DNA from: Bog-756 sp963837805
GTDB taxonomy: Bacteria; Actinomycetota; Acidimicrobiia; Acidimicrobiales; RAAP-2
DNA length: 64,000 bases
Direction of reading: 5' to 3'
NCBI GenBank assembly: GCA_963837805.1
Contig: CAWIOU010000003.1
Coordinates: 160,451-224,450, forward strand
In this document: in pieces, positions 35,630-44,723 of the stretch
How the letters are laid out: each line of letters begins with the position of its first letter
Position numbering within the stretch: position 1 is the first letter of the stretch
Made by a program: the position numbers and the translations under genes
The notes under the pieces: generated by a model
Database searches by the model: none
What the model was told of the DNA's origin: nothing
The model's input: only the letters and a program-made list of their open reading frames with translations

Positions 35630-37480
35630 ATGTTGGCGATTATTCGATTCCGCCCAGCTGTCTCCGCATCAGTGATGGCGGCCCTGGTTTGCCTGGGGCT
35701 GGTTGCGCCCGAGATGCTCGTGCCCTCCGGTCCGAGTGCCGCCTCGGTCCCGCCGACGGTCGGCACCGCCGGTTCAGCTGCCTGCTCGCCGGGATCCCAC
35801 ACGCTGGGCTCGCCAGGCGACCGGCTTTACCCGGACACCGGCAACGGTGGCTACCGAAGCCTGCACACCAACGTCGACTTGGTCTACAGCGCCACCAGCA
35901 ATCGCTTTCTCACAGGAACCCGGGTCCAACTGACAGATCAAGCCACCCAGTGCTTGACCTCCTTCAGTCTGGACCTGGAACGCACCTCCGCCGACAAGGT
36001 GGCGGGTCCCGACTTGACCGTCCGCTCGGTGTCAGTTGACGGCCACCCGGCCACCTTCGCGTTCGCCCAACCGACATACCCGGGGGATCCAGATGGCCAG
36101 AACGACCCCCATCCCGCGGCCCATGAGGTCTCGCAGACCGATCCGGTTGGTGGCCCCACCCACAACCCCCTTCCCCCTGCATGCTCGCCCGAGCTGACCT
36201 CGACGGCGCCGACCCTCCAAAACGTCCAGAACGGCAGGCCGTGCCCGGCCACCAAGCTGGTCGTCACGCCGTTGGTGCCGGTCTGCGACGGGGCCACATT
36301 TACGGTCACCGTGGCCTACACGGGACGACCCGGGGTCCACCACGACGGGGATGGGACGACGGAGGGGTGGTTCCGAGCGAGCGATGGCGGATTCGTTACG
36401 ACCGAACCCGTCGGTTCCGAGGACTGGATGCCCCTCAATGACTTCCCGACCGCCAAGCCCACCTACGACTTCTACGACACAATCGCTGTCGGGAAGACTG
36501 CGGTCGCCAACGGCATCTTGGTCTCGACCACACGGCACGCGGCGTCAGCTGCATTCCCCGCAGGTTCCGTCACTTGGCACTGGCACTCGGTTGCCCCTAT
36601 CGCCAACTACTTGGTGGAGGACAGCGTCGGCAACTACACGCTGACCAAGCGGACTGGCACCGACGGAGTCATCTTCTATGAGGCCCAGGACACCTCGATC
36701 CCGGCTGCACGCCGGGCGGAAAATCTCAAGATCATGAACTTGCAGGAGAACATCACAGCCTTCGAGAGTGGGTTCAGCGGACCGTATCCATTCACTTCGG
36801 CAGGGATCATCATCGGCACGCCTCCGGCCAGCTTCGAGGAAGGGATGCAGACCATGATCACCTTCGCCGGCGGATTCATCGGAACGAGCCTTCTGTACCA
36901 CGAGAACATGCACCAGTGGTGGGGCGACCACGTTACCGAGTCCGCCTACAACATGACCTTCTACAAGGAGGGCCTGGCCACCTTGGCCCAAGGGCTCTAC
37001 ACCGCACGGACGGCCGAGAACGCTGCCGGTGGACCGAATTCCGTTGCCGGCAAGGCCGCCTTCGAATCAAGCCTCGTCAAGCAGTTCAATACGATCTACG
37101 CCAGTAAGGGGAGTTTCTGGGGTGGAGCGCCGTCGAACCCGACGCCCTATAGCCTCTTCTCTGACGACCCGACTTACAGCCGGTCGGAGGCCGCCTACCT
37201 CGCGCTACGTCAGATCCTAGGACCGGCCGCGTTCGACGGCGCGCTGCAGCACATCCAGACCATCTACGGCGGCGGTAACATCGACGAGGCGCAGCTCGAA
37301 GTCGCATTCCATGAGGCCATGCCTAACCAGAGCAGCTCCTGTAGCAAGCGACTCGATGCCTTCTTTCGCGAGTGGTTCGACACCCCTTACCCCGGGGGTG
37401 GGGGCGCTAACAGGCCGCAGATCACGGGTCCTGGGTTGGCCGGTCCCGGCTTCTACGATTCGGCGGAGGGCTGCCACTGA
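35630..37480 (+). CDS. Secreted M1-family (gluzincin) metallopeptidase
   Basis: A 616-residue protein. Signal peptide: SASVMAALVCLGLVAPEML, with cleavage near PSAAS. The N-terminal half is a beta-rich saddle domain (residues about 70-330) with an inserted Pro/Asp-rich loop. The catalytic domain has PPASFEEGMQTMITF in the place of the GAMEN exopeptidase loop, and the zinc site HENMHQWWGD (H424, E425, H428) followed exactly 18 residues later by E447 in FYKEGLATLAQG. That is HEXXH-18-E of family M1. The changed GAMEN motif leaves aminopeptidase activity less certain. Probably an extracellular peptidase. Confidence 0.9.
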   Translation: MLAIIRFRPAVSASVMAALVCLGLVAPEMLVPSGPSAASVPPTVGTAGSAACSPGSHTLGSPGDRLYPDTGNGGYRSLHTNVDLVYSATSNRFLTGTRVQLTDQATQCLTSFSLDLERTSADKVAGPDLTVRSVSVDGHPATFAFAQPTYPGDPDGQNDPHPAAHEVSQTDPVGGPTHNPLPPACSPELTSTAPTLQNVQNGRPCPATKLVVTPLVPVCDGATFTVTVAYTGRPGVHHDGDGTTEGWFRASDGGFVTTEPVGSEDWMPLNDFPTAKPTYDFYDTIAVGKTAVANGILVSTTRHAASAAFPAGSVTWHWHSVAPIANYLVEDSVGNYTLTKRTGTDGVIFYEAQDTSIPAARRAENLKIMNLQENITAFESGFSGPYPFTSAGIIIGTPPASFEEGMQTMITFAGGFIGTSLLYHENMHQWWGDHVTESAYNMTFYKEGLATLAQGLYTARTAENAAGGPNSVAGKAAFESSLVKQFNTIYASKGSFWGGAPSNPTPYSLFSDDPTYSRSEAAYLALRQILGPAAFDGALQHIQTIYGGGNIDEAQLEVAFHEAMPNQSSSCSKRLDAFFREWFDTPYPGGGGANRPQITGPGLAGPGFYDSAEGCH

Positions 37481-37812
37481 CCACCGGCGTGCTCTTCCCA
37501 TCTGTCGGGCCTGGAATCGCTGGTGGAGGCGGTTAAGCGACCTGGGGTTACCCTCGCCTGAGGTCGCTCGTCGCGATCGGGAACGCAGCCTCAAGCAATG
37601 CTAGGGGGCGGGGTAATGGATCTTCACTACATAGGCTGAGGACCATGCCCGATGTCTGGTAGCCGAACTGAGGACGTGTCGGAGTCTCAGCCTGAGCTGA
37701 GGGAGTTCTGCCACCAGCAGTTTGGGATTTGCCGTGGCGCCCATAGCCGGTGATCTGGGCACCGTTCAGGCCAGCTGGACTCGGGCGGTCCATGCCGAGG
37801 TACCGTCATCCA
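37481..37812. other. Intergenic stretch filled by composite repeat B
   Basis: No gene; the composite repeat 37521-37733 occupies most of it. The start of the LLM gene follows at 37813. Confidence 0.7.
37521..37733 (+). repeat. Dispersed intergenic repeat, composite copy B
   Basis: The left part (37521-37641) matches copy A at 22262; the right part (37633-37733) matches copy C at 24831. So A and C are the two halves of one ~210 bp element. It holds hairpins AGCGACCT...AGGTCGCT and CTCAGC-CTGA-GCTGAG (37686-37701). Confidence 0.85.
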
Positions 37813-38665
37813 ATGGATCTAGGGCGAGTAGGCGTCTGGTGGAGCGGTGCATGGCGGGTCGCCGAGGACGCCTCGATCAACGTCGCCGCCGAGTTGGAAG
37901 AGCTCGGCTACACAGCCCTGTGGTCCTCGGGCGGGTTCAAGCCAGGCCTTTCGCCGCATTTCGAACGCCTGCTAACCGACATCGATGGTGGTCTGCAGCG
38001 GCATCGTGAGCATTTGGTCGACTTCCCCAGACGAGATCGCTGAGGCCGTCGCGGACCTCGACCTCAGGCATCCGGGCCGGTTCGTCCTCGGTATTGGGGC
38101 CAGCCACGCGGCAATCGTCGAGGACTACAGCCGCCCGTACAGCCAGATGGTGGCCTACCTCGATGCCCTCGATGTTGCCGGGCCTGCCGCGGCGCCGAGG
38201 GAGCGGAGGGCTCTCGCCGCTCTTGGACCTCGGATGCTGAGGCTTTCAGCCGATCGGGCCGCGGGTGCGCACCCCTACTTCGTACCGGTTGCACACACAG
38301 CCCGAGCTCGTGAGGTACTGGGAGCCGATGCGTTACTGGCCCCTGAGGTCAGCGTGGTGCTGGAGAAGGACGCGAGCTCGGCGCGACAGGCCGCACGGGC
38401 ATTCACGGCTGGGTATCTCTCGCTGCCGAACTACGCCAACAATCTCCGTTCGCTGGGCTTCGGGGATGACGATCTCGCCGGGGGCGGAAGCGACCGATTG
38501 GTCGACGCAGTGGTGGCCTGGGGCGACCAGGACGACGTCGCCCATCGCATACGTCAACACTTGGAAGCTGGCGCAAACCATGTCTGCATTCAGGTCATCA
38601 CCCCTCCGGGTTCGTTCCCGCTCCAGACCTACCGCGAGTTGGCCCCTGCGCTTATTGCACTCTGA
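37813..38665 (+). pseudogene. F420-dependent LLM-class oxidoreductase, frameshifted
   Basis: ATG 37813 opens MDLGRVGVWWSGAWRVAEDA, then AAELEELGYTALWSSGG and HFERLLTDID. After one extra G at 37987 the protein resumes in another frame as VVCSGIVSIWSTSPDEIAEA, then LDLRHPGRFVLGIGASHAAI and the rest to 38665. Joined length is 283 residues, normal for this F420-dependent (TIGR03620-like) subgroup of the luciferase-like superfamily. The motif FVLGIGASHA is the flavin-binding region. The substrate is unknown. The downstream frame has a possible ATG at 37985 but would lack strand 1 of the barrel, so an indel is more likely than a short gene. Confidence 0.8.
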
Positions 38666-38790
38666 CTCTGGGCGCTCAGCTTTGCACGCCGAGAACTGAA
38701 CTGGATCGATCAGCCAACTGACCGGGTGCGCGCCGCAACCGAACCCAATCCGCTTCCGCCCTTCCGCCTTCCTGTCGTTACCCTTGAGGG

Positions 38791-39819
38791 TTACGGGCCG
38801 AAGTACTGCGACCCGGTGTCGGTGTCGATGCAGTAGTCCGATTCGCAGTTCGGAGCAAACCATTCTGCACCGAGTGATCCGAGCTCGTCATTTATAGGCG
38901 CAAGCTCACCGAGCGTTGCGATTCCTGCATCGGAGGTAGTGGGCTGACTAGGCGAACCCTGGATTGAGTTCGATGACGTTACCTGGTTCACCTGGGCCAG
39001 CTGACCCGCAATGTCGTTGTGGAGGGATTGAAGCTCCACATACGCATGTGAGGAACTTCCCCCAGGCAAAGATGAAATCGTCTGCTCCTCAGCAGAAAGG
39101 ACATTGTTGGCTGTTGACTCAGCTGCAGTCTCACTTTGAAATGCTGACTGAAGTGTGGCCAGTTGGACCTTGAGGTCCGGCAGAGCCTGAGAGGCTAGCC
39201 CGGGATTGGCCTGCAGCTCCGATGCGTACTGGCTGAAAAGTTCAGTCGATCCGTCGGATAGCTCGAGAGACGGGCCCGATTGAGGGCAACCTGCTATTGG
39301 ACACGTGTACCACCAGCCCGAGCCTCTCCACTGCCACCTTTGGGTTCCCGGGCGGGAGGTTGTGTCCACCGCCTCATACCAGGTGCTGGATGGTTGTCCG
39401 CGAAAGAATTCGAGGTGATCGCTCCTGCTTGAAGCCGAGCTTGAGCAATAGGGGAGCGGAATCCACTTGCCGTAGTCAATTGTTGGGTCCACAACCATTT
39501 CATAGGAGCAACCGCTGGAGTCGTAACCGACCGTCCCGTCGGCAATAGGCTTTCCAGCTGCGTCCGACGGTGGGTTCCATATCGGAGTGGTTGGGGTAGG
39601 GACTGGAACGTTCGTGGTGCTTGGTGCAGCAGTGGTGCTGGGTGGAGCAGTGGTGGTGGGCGCAGTGGCGCTGGGATGAGTGGGGCCCGCTGCAGATTGA
39701 CGGGTAGGGCTTCCGTTTCCGAGGGCCAGGGCTAGCGATCCGGCAGCTATCAAAAGGACAACCGAGCCAACTACGAAGATCCACCGGTGTCCGCCTACGA
39801 CTTCCCTCACCCGTCCCAA
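38791..39819 (-). CDS. Membrane-anchored extracytoplasmic protein, unknown function
   Basis: A 342-residue protein. One N-terminal helix (RWIFVVGSVVLLIAAGSLALAL) serves as an uncleaved anchor or signal. Then comes a Pro/Thr-rich linker (TAPTTTAPPSTTAAPSTT) and a globular domain with eight Cys, such as SSGCSYEMVVDP, LPYCSSS, WYTCPIAGCP, PNCESDYCIDTDTG. A helical stretch, residues about 205-270, (LPDLKVQLATLQSAFQSETA) could be a coiled coil. No family recognised. It is alone on the minus strand between the LLM gene and the tRNAs. Confidence 0.8.
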   Translation of the reverse strand: MGRVREVVGGHRWIFVVGSVVLLIAAGSLALALGNGSPTRQSAAGPTHPSATAPTTTAPPSTTAAPSTTNVPVPTPTTPIWNPPSDAAGKPIADGTVGYDSSGCSYEMVVDPTIDYGKWIPLPYCSSSASSRSDHLEFFRGQPSSTWYEAVDTTSRPGTQRWQWRGSGWWYTCPIAGCPQSGPSLELSDGSTELFSQYASELQANPGLASQALPDLKVQLATLQSAFQSETAAESTANNVLSAEEQTISSLPGGSSSHAYVELQSLHNDIAGQLAQVNQVTSSNSIQGSPSQPTTSDAGIATLGELAPINDELGSLGAEWFAPNCESDYCIDTDTGSQYFGP

Positions 39820-40055
39820 CTTGCCGCCTCTTCCGCCGCGCCGCCTTGCTGAAGTGTAGGCGAAGGACGATCTAGTTTCCAGCGAGCGGAAAGGTTTCGT
39901 CAGCCGCCCGTGCGGCGAATCTCGTCAGCCATAACGCAATCACCTTCGTCCGAATGAGTTCGGCTTGGCGGGTCTGGCTGTGAAACCTTGGAATTGCTTT
40001 CGTGAAGGCATGGCCTACCTCGCCCGAAGTTCGCTCCGATCATCTGACTGATCCA

Positions 40056-40138
40056 GGAGCGGTGGCAGAGAGGTAATGCAGCGGCCCGCTAAGCCGTAGG
40101 GGTTCAGGCCCTCCGAGGTTCGAATCCTCGTCGCTCCG
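40056..40138 (+). tRNA. tRNA-Ser (GCT), with C at position 33
   Basis: Acceptor GGAGCGG (40056-40062) pairs with TCGCTCC (40131-40137) with one G-T. T arm GAGG-TTCGAAT-CCTC is present and the long variable arm (AGGG...CCCT) marks a class II tRNA. The anticodon loop is CCGCTAA in a 5-bp stem, reading GCT for AGC/AGU serine codons. The loop has C where U33 is nearly universal. No CCA is encoded (GCT follows). Confidence 0.85.
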
Positions 40139-40142
40139 CTAT

Positions 40143-40214
40143 GGATGGTTCCGTCCATGGAGACAAGCCGCCTCGAAAGCGGTAATCCCAGGGGTTCGAT
40201 TCCTCAACCATCCG
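40143..40214 (+). tRNA. tRNA-like gene with CGA (Ser) anticodon but short variable loop
   Basis: Acceptor GGATGGT (40143-40149) pairs with ACCATCC (40207-40213). The anticodon stem GCCGC/GCGGT holds loop CTCGAAA, anticodon CGA (UCG serine). T arm GGGG-TTCGATT-CCTC is weak at its base. The D arm is tiny (GTC-CATGGA-GAC), and the variable loop is 6 bases, not the long arm expected of a serine tRNA. It starts 4 bases after the previous tRNA. It may be a divergent or decayed tRNA. Confidence 0.5.
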
Positions 40215-40580
40215 CCGAGCTTCACATCTCGTTCAGACGCTAGCGGTCTCCAGCATTCAGGTATCTGCGGGACCGTCAATCAAATCCCGCCGGTGGGCCT
40301 TCGCTGAACCTCGAGACTGGGGAGCGGTGGCAATTCCGCACAGATCAGCCGGACCAGCTGAGGAGCCGCATTGGGTCCTGCTTCGTACAGGGCCAGGCTG
40401 AAGTAACTGAAGCGACCAGTGCGTCCTGTGGGTGTTGTACCGACCCTCGTTGTTTCGAAGTCGTCGCTTCGTGGGGCCAGGCCATTCTGGTCAGGCCCAG
40501 GTGTCAACGAGCTCGCGCTTGAAGGTGGAAGAGAAGCTTTCGGCCACCATCGCCAGGAGGAGAGTGAACCCGCAAATCGT
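40215..40580. other. Intergenic after tRNA pair, no convincing gene
   Basis: A minus frame 40280-40597 has no recognisable domain. I see no integrase or direct repeat of the tRNA 3' end in this stretch. Confidence 0.45.
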
Positions 40581-41555
40581 TTAACAGCCGGCGGCACGGC
40601 GTCGGTGGTCGGCCAATTTGGCCCGCCTGGCGGCTGTCATCGTGGTGCCGAGGCCCTCAGCGCCGGTCAGGTTAGCGTCGCTGAGGTCCACGTCCATAAA
40701 GTTCGCGCCAGTCAAATCGGCACCGGTGAGGTCGGCGACGCTCATGTTCGCGCCAGATAGATCGGCCTCCCTCAGGTTGGCGCCGGTCATGTTCGCGCCT
40801 GTCAAGTCGGAGTCTGTCAGATCGGCTTCCCTCAGGTCGGCGCCTGTCAGGTTCGCGCCGGTCAACCTCGCGTTGGTCAAGATTGCTTGGTAGAAGCTGG
40901 TCCCGCTCAACTCGGCGCCACTCAGGTCGGCGCCGGATAGGTTTCGCCTCCGAAGGTCAGCGCCGGTCAAGTCTTCCGCATGACTGACCTTGAAGCCGGC
41001 AGGCATCTCCAACGTCGGACTCTCGGATCTCGCCGGCGGCTCGTGGTCGGCAGTGCGAAAGTCAGTGCCGGCCAATTCGGCGCCAGTCAGATTGGTGTTG
41101 GTCAGATCCGCGCCGGTCAGGATGGCGTTGGTCAAATCGGCGCCGGTCAGGTTGGCGTTGGTCAGGTTGGCGTCGCTCAAATTGGCGCCGGTCAAGTTGG
41201 TGTTGGTCAGGTTGGTATCGGTCAAGTTGGCGCCTCTGAGCGTTGCCGCGATCAGATCTGCGTCTGCCAGGTTGGCATTGGCCAGGTTGGCGCCGCCGAG
41301 GTTGGCAAGACTCAGATCGGCCCCAGTCAGATTGACATCCGTCAGATCGGCGATGGTCAAGTCCGCGCCATACAAATTGACTCCGGTTAGGTCTGCGGTG
41401 GTCAGTTCTGTTTCATGGAGGTCCGCGTGGCTCAGATCAGCGTGCTTCAGGTCTTGACCGCGAAGGTCGGCGCCCTTCAGGTCGGCGCCAGCTAGGTTCT
41501 GGCCTTGAACGCCTTCACCGCTGAGGTCGTGCGGTCGGAGGTCGGCACCGCTCAT
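40581..41555 (-). CDS. Pentapeptide-repeat protein
   Basis: The start is ATG 41555 (MSGADLRPHDLS) or GTG 41591. About 324 residues, almost wholly A(D/N)LxX repeats (for example LTGADLTNAILTGADLTNTN). There are two solenoid blocks: about residues 1-175, then a short break (HEPPARSESPTLEMPAGFKV), then about 205-310. The tail TMTAARRAKLADHRRRAAG is basic. Pentapeptide solenoids form right-handed quadrilateral beta-helices; some mimic DNA and protect gyrase, most have no known role. The two-block layout with a hinge is worth noting. No membrane segment or partner domain. Confidence 0.9.
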   Translation of the reverse strand: MSGADLRPHDLSGEGVQGQNLAGADLKGADLRGQDLKHADLSHADLHETELTTADLTGVNLYGADLTIADLTDVNLTGADLSLANLGGANLANANLADADLIAATLRGANLTDTNLTNTNLTGANLSDANLTNANLTGADLTNAILTGADLTNTNLTGAELAGTDFRTADHEPPARSESPTLEMPAGFKVSHAEDLTGADLRRRNLSGADLSGAELSGTSFYQAILTNARLTGANLTGADLREADLTDSDLTGANMTGANLREADLSGANMSVADLTGADLTGANFMDVDLSDANLTGAEGLGTTMTAARRAKLADHRRRAAGC

Positions 41556-41591
41556 ATCGCCCCACTCTCGTCGATCCCCGGCTCTGTCCAC

Positions 41592-42015
41592 GCACCAAAA
41601 GCACCACTGCGTGTCAGCGCCGAGGGGTCACGTTGTTATCTGTCACCTTGTTCCTATCGGCAGGTTTTCCTTCGGGAATGAGCGCGACTTGTTCGCTGGC
41701 ACTATCGAGGGCCCCGTTGTCCTTTCGAGCCAGGGGTTGGTCACACTTCAAGCGCATCAAAATGGTGGATCCCTGTGAAGGCCAGGTAGAGGCATTGGAG
41801 GGCATGGTTCGTTCAGAGGCTCGAGGTTGATTCACGAAAGGCGTGATCAAAGCACCTGGATGTGACATTTTCGGCATGCAGAAGGAGACCTCAGCCGCTC
41901 GAGCTGAGGAGCCATAGGCGCCCAACGTTGCCCAATTCAGGCACGTCGGGGATGCCTTGAGATGGCGGTCACTCTCACCAACGATTGAAATGGATGCCAC
42001 CTATAATCGCCGGTT
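41592..42015. other. Intergenic, one hairpin, no convincing gene
   Basis: CCTCAGC (41889-41895) and GCTGAGG (41903-41909) form a 7-bp stem of the same type as those in the dispersed repeats. The minus frame 41614-42000 has no recognisable domain. Confidence 0.5.
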
Positions 42016-42480
42016 GTGAGCTATTCCGTAGATTTCGTCAATGTATCTACCGTCGGCCTGGAGTCGTCCCCCGTGGCGGCTGCGCTGGCCGGCCTGCGAG
42101 CCAACGAGGCTCGTTATTTCAAGAACAAGTACGACCACGTCTTCACGGTTGAGCCTGCCTCGAAGGGCAAGACGGACATCGACCTGGCGCACCGCATCCT
42201 CAAGGAGGAACGAGACATCGTCATCGGGTCGGCCCCGCTCGAGGCAACGGCGTTCCAGGTCGAGAACATCCGCTGGACCTACGTGTTCTACGAGAGCGGA
42301 CTATCGATCAACGTCCTGTACACCCTCGACGGACCGAGTCCGAAGCGGGCGGTTGGGTTCAAGCTGTCCGAGGGGATGGACATTCCCGCGGAGTTGGCTT
42401 CGTTCAAGTTTGCACGCCAGAAGTCGAAGCTGGCAGGGACCATCCGAGGCTCGTATTTCGTGATCAAGGGCGAGTATTGA
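42016..42480 (+). CDS. Conserved hypothetical protein
   Basis: A 154-residue soluble protein, starting at GTG 42016. It has an alternating alpha-beta pattern: SVDFVNVSTV, AALAGLRANEARYFKNKYDH, FTVEPASKGKTDIDLAHRIL, IRWTYVFYESGLSINVLYTL, then PAELASFKFARQKSKLAGTI and GSYFVIKGEY. There is no signal peptide or membrane helix. I do not recognise the family and the neighbours give no clue. Codon use looks coding throughout. Confidence 0.7.
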   Translation: MSYSVDFVNVSTVGLESSPVAAALAGLRANEARYFKNKYDHVFTVEPASKGKTDIDLAHRILKEERDIVIGSAPLEATAFQVENIRWTYVFYESGLSINVLYTLDGPSPKRAVGFKLSEGMDIPAELASFKFARQKSKLAGTIRGSYFVIKGEY

Positions 42481-42618
42481 GGCTTTAGGGCTGTCGGATT
42501 CTCCAGCGTTTGGATTCGCACCGAGCAGGTCCGAGGTTCCGGTTGCCGCTGGCGTAGTGGATCATGGGACGACGGTAGGCGGGGGAGTGCCGATCCCCAC
42601 AGATGGTAAAAATGGGGC

Positions 42619-43506
42619 ATGGAACTCGACCTCCACATCTCGCGATTCGACTGGGCCGGTGGCTCGCCGGGCATTGGGCCGGGAGTCTCCGACCTATCCC
42701 AACGGGCCGAGGCGATCGGGGTCCGCACGCTGTCGTTCATGGACCACTATTTCCAGATGGACTGGATGGCGCCGGCGGAGGACCCGATGCTCGAGGGTTA
42801 TACCGCCCTTGGATTCGTCGCCGGCGGGACCGAGCGACTGCGCCTCCGTCTCCTCGTGACCGGGGTGACCTATCGCCATCCCGGGCTCTTGGCCAAGGCG
42901 GTGACCACCCTCGACGTGCTTTCGGGCGGCCGGGCCGAGCTTGGCATCGGAGCGGCTTGGTACGAACGTGAACACAGGGGTCTCGGCGTGCCGTTCCCGC
43001 CCCTGGCCGAGCGGTTCGAGCGTCTCGAAGAGGCGATCCAAATATGCCTGCAGATGTGGAGCGATGACGATGGTGCCTATGAGGGCCAGCACTACCAGCT
43101 CGAGGCGACGCTCTGCCGTCCGGCGCCGGTCAGTGCACCCCATCCGCGGATACTGATCGGAGGGAGCGGCGAGCGCAAGACCCTGCGCATGGTCGCCCAG
43201 TATGCCGACGCCTGCAATCTTTTTGGCGGCCCCGCCGAGGTGGCGCCAAAGATCGACGTCCTCCGCCGTCACTGCGACGCTCTTGGTCGCGACATCAACG
43301 AGATCGAGGTGACCGCCATGTACCGCGAGATCCCGCCGGATGCGACCGTCGACGACGTGGTTCGAGGAGCAGAGGACTTTGCCAAAATCGGCGTTTCGGC
43401 CCTCGTCACCGGGGCCATGGGGGACAACCCAGGCGATTGGCTCGAGTCAACCTTCGGTCCGGTCATGGAGCGGCTGGCCGACATCGAAGCCGCGCCCCTG
43501 AGTTAA
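42619..43506 (+). CDS. F420-dependent LLM-class oxidoreductase (TIGR03560-like)
   Basis: A 295-residue TIM-barrel protein of the luciferase-like superfamily. Motifs: LSFMDHYFQMDW, LGFVAGGTERLRLRLLVTGV, TYRHPGLLAKAVTTLDVLSG, GRAELGIGAAWYEREHRGLG, HPRILIGGSGERKTLRMVAQ. The R-x-x-L-x-x-x-V-x-x-x-x-x-R-P-x-x-x-A-K core and G-I-G-A-A-W-x-x-x-E are those of the F420-using subgroup. It likely moves a hydride between F420H2 and an unknown organic substrate. It is intact, unlike the other LLM gene at 37813. It stands alone. Confidence 0.9.
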   Translation: MELDLHISRFDWAGGSPGIGPGVSDLSQRAEAIGVRTLSFMDHYFQMDWMAPAEDPMLEGYTALGFVAGGTERLRLRLLVTGVTYRHPGLLAKAVTTLDVLSGGRAELGIGAAWYEREHRGLGVPFPPLAERFERLEEAIQICLQMWSDDDGAYEGQHYQLEATLCRPAPVSAPHPRILIGGSGERKTLRMVAQYADACNLFGGPAEVAPKIDVLRRHCDALGRDINEIEVTAMYREIPPDATVDDVVRGAEDFAKIGVSALVTGAMGDNPGDWLESTFGPVMERLADIEAAPLS

Positions 43507-43738
43507 CCCAAATCCGGCGGACCAGCTCAAGTCCAGCGGACGGAATAACCGCCCCCAAGCAGCTCACTCCTCCGATGTCGTATACCAGCGAGCGAGAACG
43601 TCGGCGACGACCTAGCAAACATGTGATGGGTGGGCGGAATGGCCGACCCGTCCGGCGATACTTTGTTTTGTCGATGTTGCAGTGCGTCCCCACAAGCAAA
43701 TCTCGTCCGAAGGCGCGGGCAATAAGTAAGGTCCGGCT

Positions 43739-44469
43739 ATGAAATCGGGAGACGACGCCTTTGGTCAGGCGCTATTGGATTGGACGCGAGGCGGCCGTGA
43801 CCCTGAGATCTATGAGCGTGATGATGGCTTCCTCGATATTGGGGCTGGACACGAACTGTTTCTCGCCGAATATCCGGATTGGCCATCCTCAGAGCGACAG
43901 CGATGAGGTACGTGCGGGGCCGAGTCATCGATGTCGGTAGTGCCGCTGGCAGGGTGTCCCTGTATCTGCAGCAGCGAGGATTCGAGGTTGTCGCGTTGGA
44001 TAGTTCACCGCTCGCGGCGAGGGTATCCCGTATGCGTGGCGTTGGGGAGACGTGGTGCGCCCCGAGCGAGCGCCTCACTAAGAGCGTCGGCTCGTTCGAC
44101 ACGGTGGTGCTCTTTGGGAACAACTTTGGTATTTTCGGCACCCCTGATCGGCTTCGCCATGTGCTCACCGAATGGTCCAAGCGGATGGCTCCAGGAGCCC
44201 GGATTCTGGCCGAGAGCACCAATCCCTACTGCGGCGGGGCTCCCGCCCTCGATCGGGGTCAGTACCTTCGGAACAAAGAGCATGGCCTGATGCCCGGACA
44301 GTGCCGACTTCGCGTTCGGTATCGCAGCCTGGCCACGCCTTGGTTCAACTGGCTCTTTGTTTCGCGTGAGGAGATGCGGCTTCTGCTACGCGGAACTGGG
44401 TGGCACCTGAGCCGAGCCCTTGGAACGGCGCCCCACGAGTCATTTGTTGGAATCTTGGAAAAGGAATGA
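43739..44469 (+). pseudogene. SAM-dependent methyltransferase, frameshifted
   Basis: ATG 43739 opens MKSGDDAFGQALLDWTRGGR and DGFLDIGAGHELFLAEYPDW, then stops at 43904-43906. One base appears to be missing near 43897. The next frame continues AMRYVRGRVIDVGSAAGRVS, then LYLQQRGFEVVALDSSPLAA, TVVLFGNNFGIFG and the end at 44469. VIDVGSAAGR is the SAM-binding glycine loop and ALD the acidic end of strand 2. The joined product is about 243 residues, a class I methyltransferase with an N-terminal helical cap. The substrate is unknown. The second part alone could start at 43879 or 43903. Confidence 0.8.
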
Positions 44470-44723
44470 TCAGGCGATTGCAGTGATCGTCGAACGACTC
44501 GCGGGTGGACGTGCGCTGAGGACTGGGGTTGGGACGATGGGCGGGGCGCTCTACAAATCGTCATACAAACATCAATGTGCGGGAGCGAGACGGACAACCG
44601 CTGGTTGCGGACGCTCGCTCGGGCCCCGGAGCGGCTGACCGACCCCGATGGGCCGGGTTTGACACAGATTGGCGTCGCCGGGCCCAGCCGCATCCGATGA
44701 GGAGCAGCTGGACCCGAGGCCAT

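Noticed and set aside
40056..40600. Integrated element at the tRNA genes
   Set aside because: No integrase nearby and no second copy of the tRNA 3' end found in the window.
40980..41457. Plus frames with GQIGVGQV repeats
   Set aside because: Antisense reading of the pentapeptide-repeat gene.
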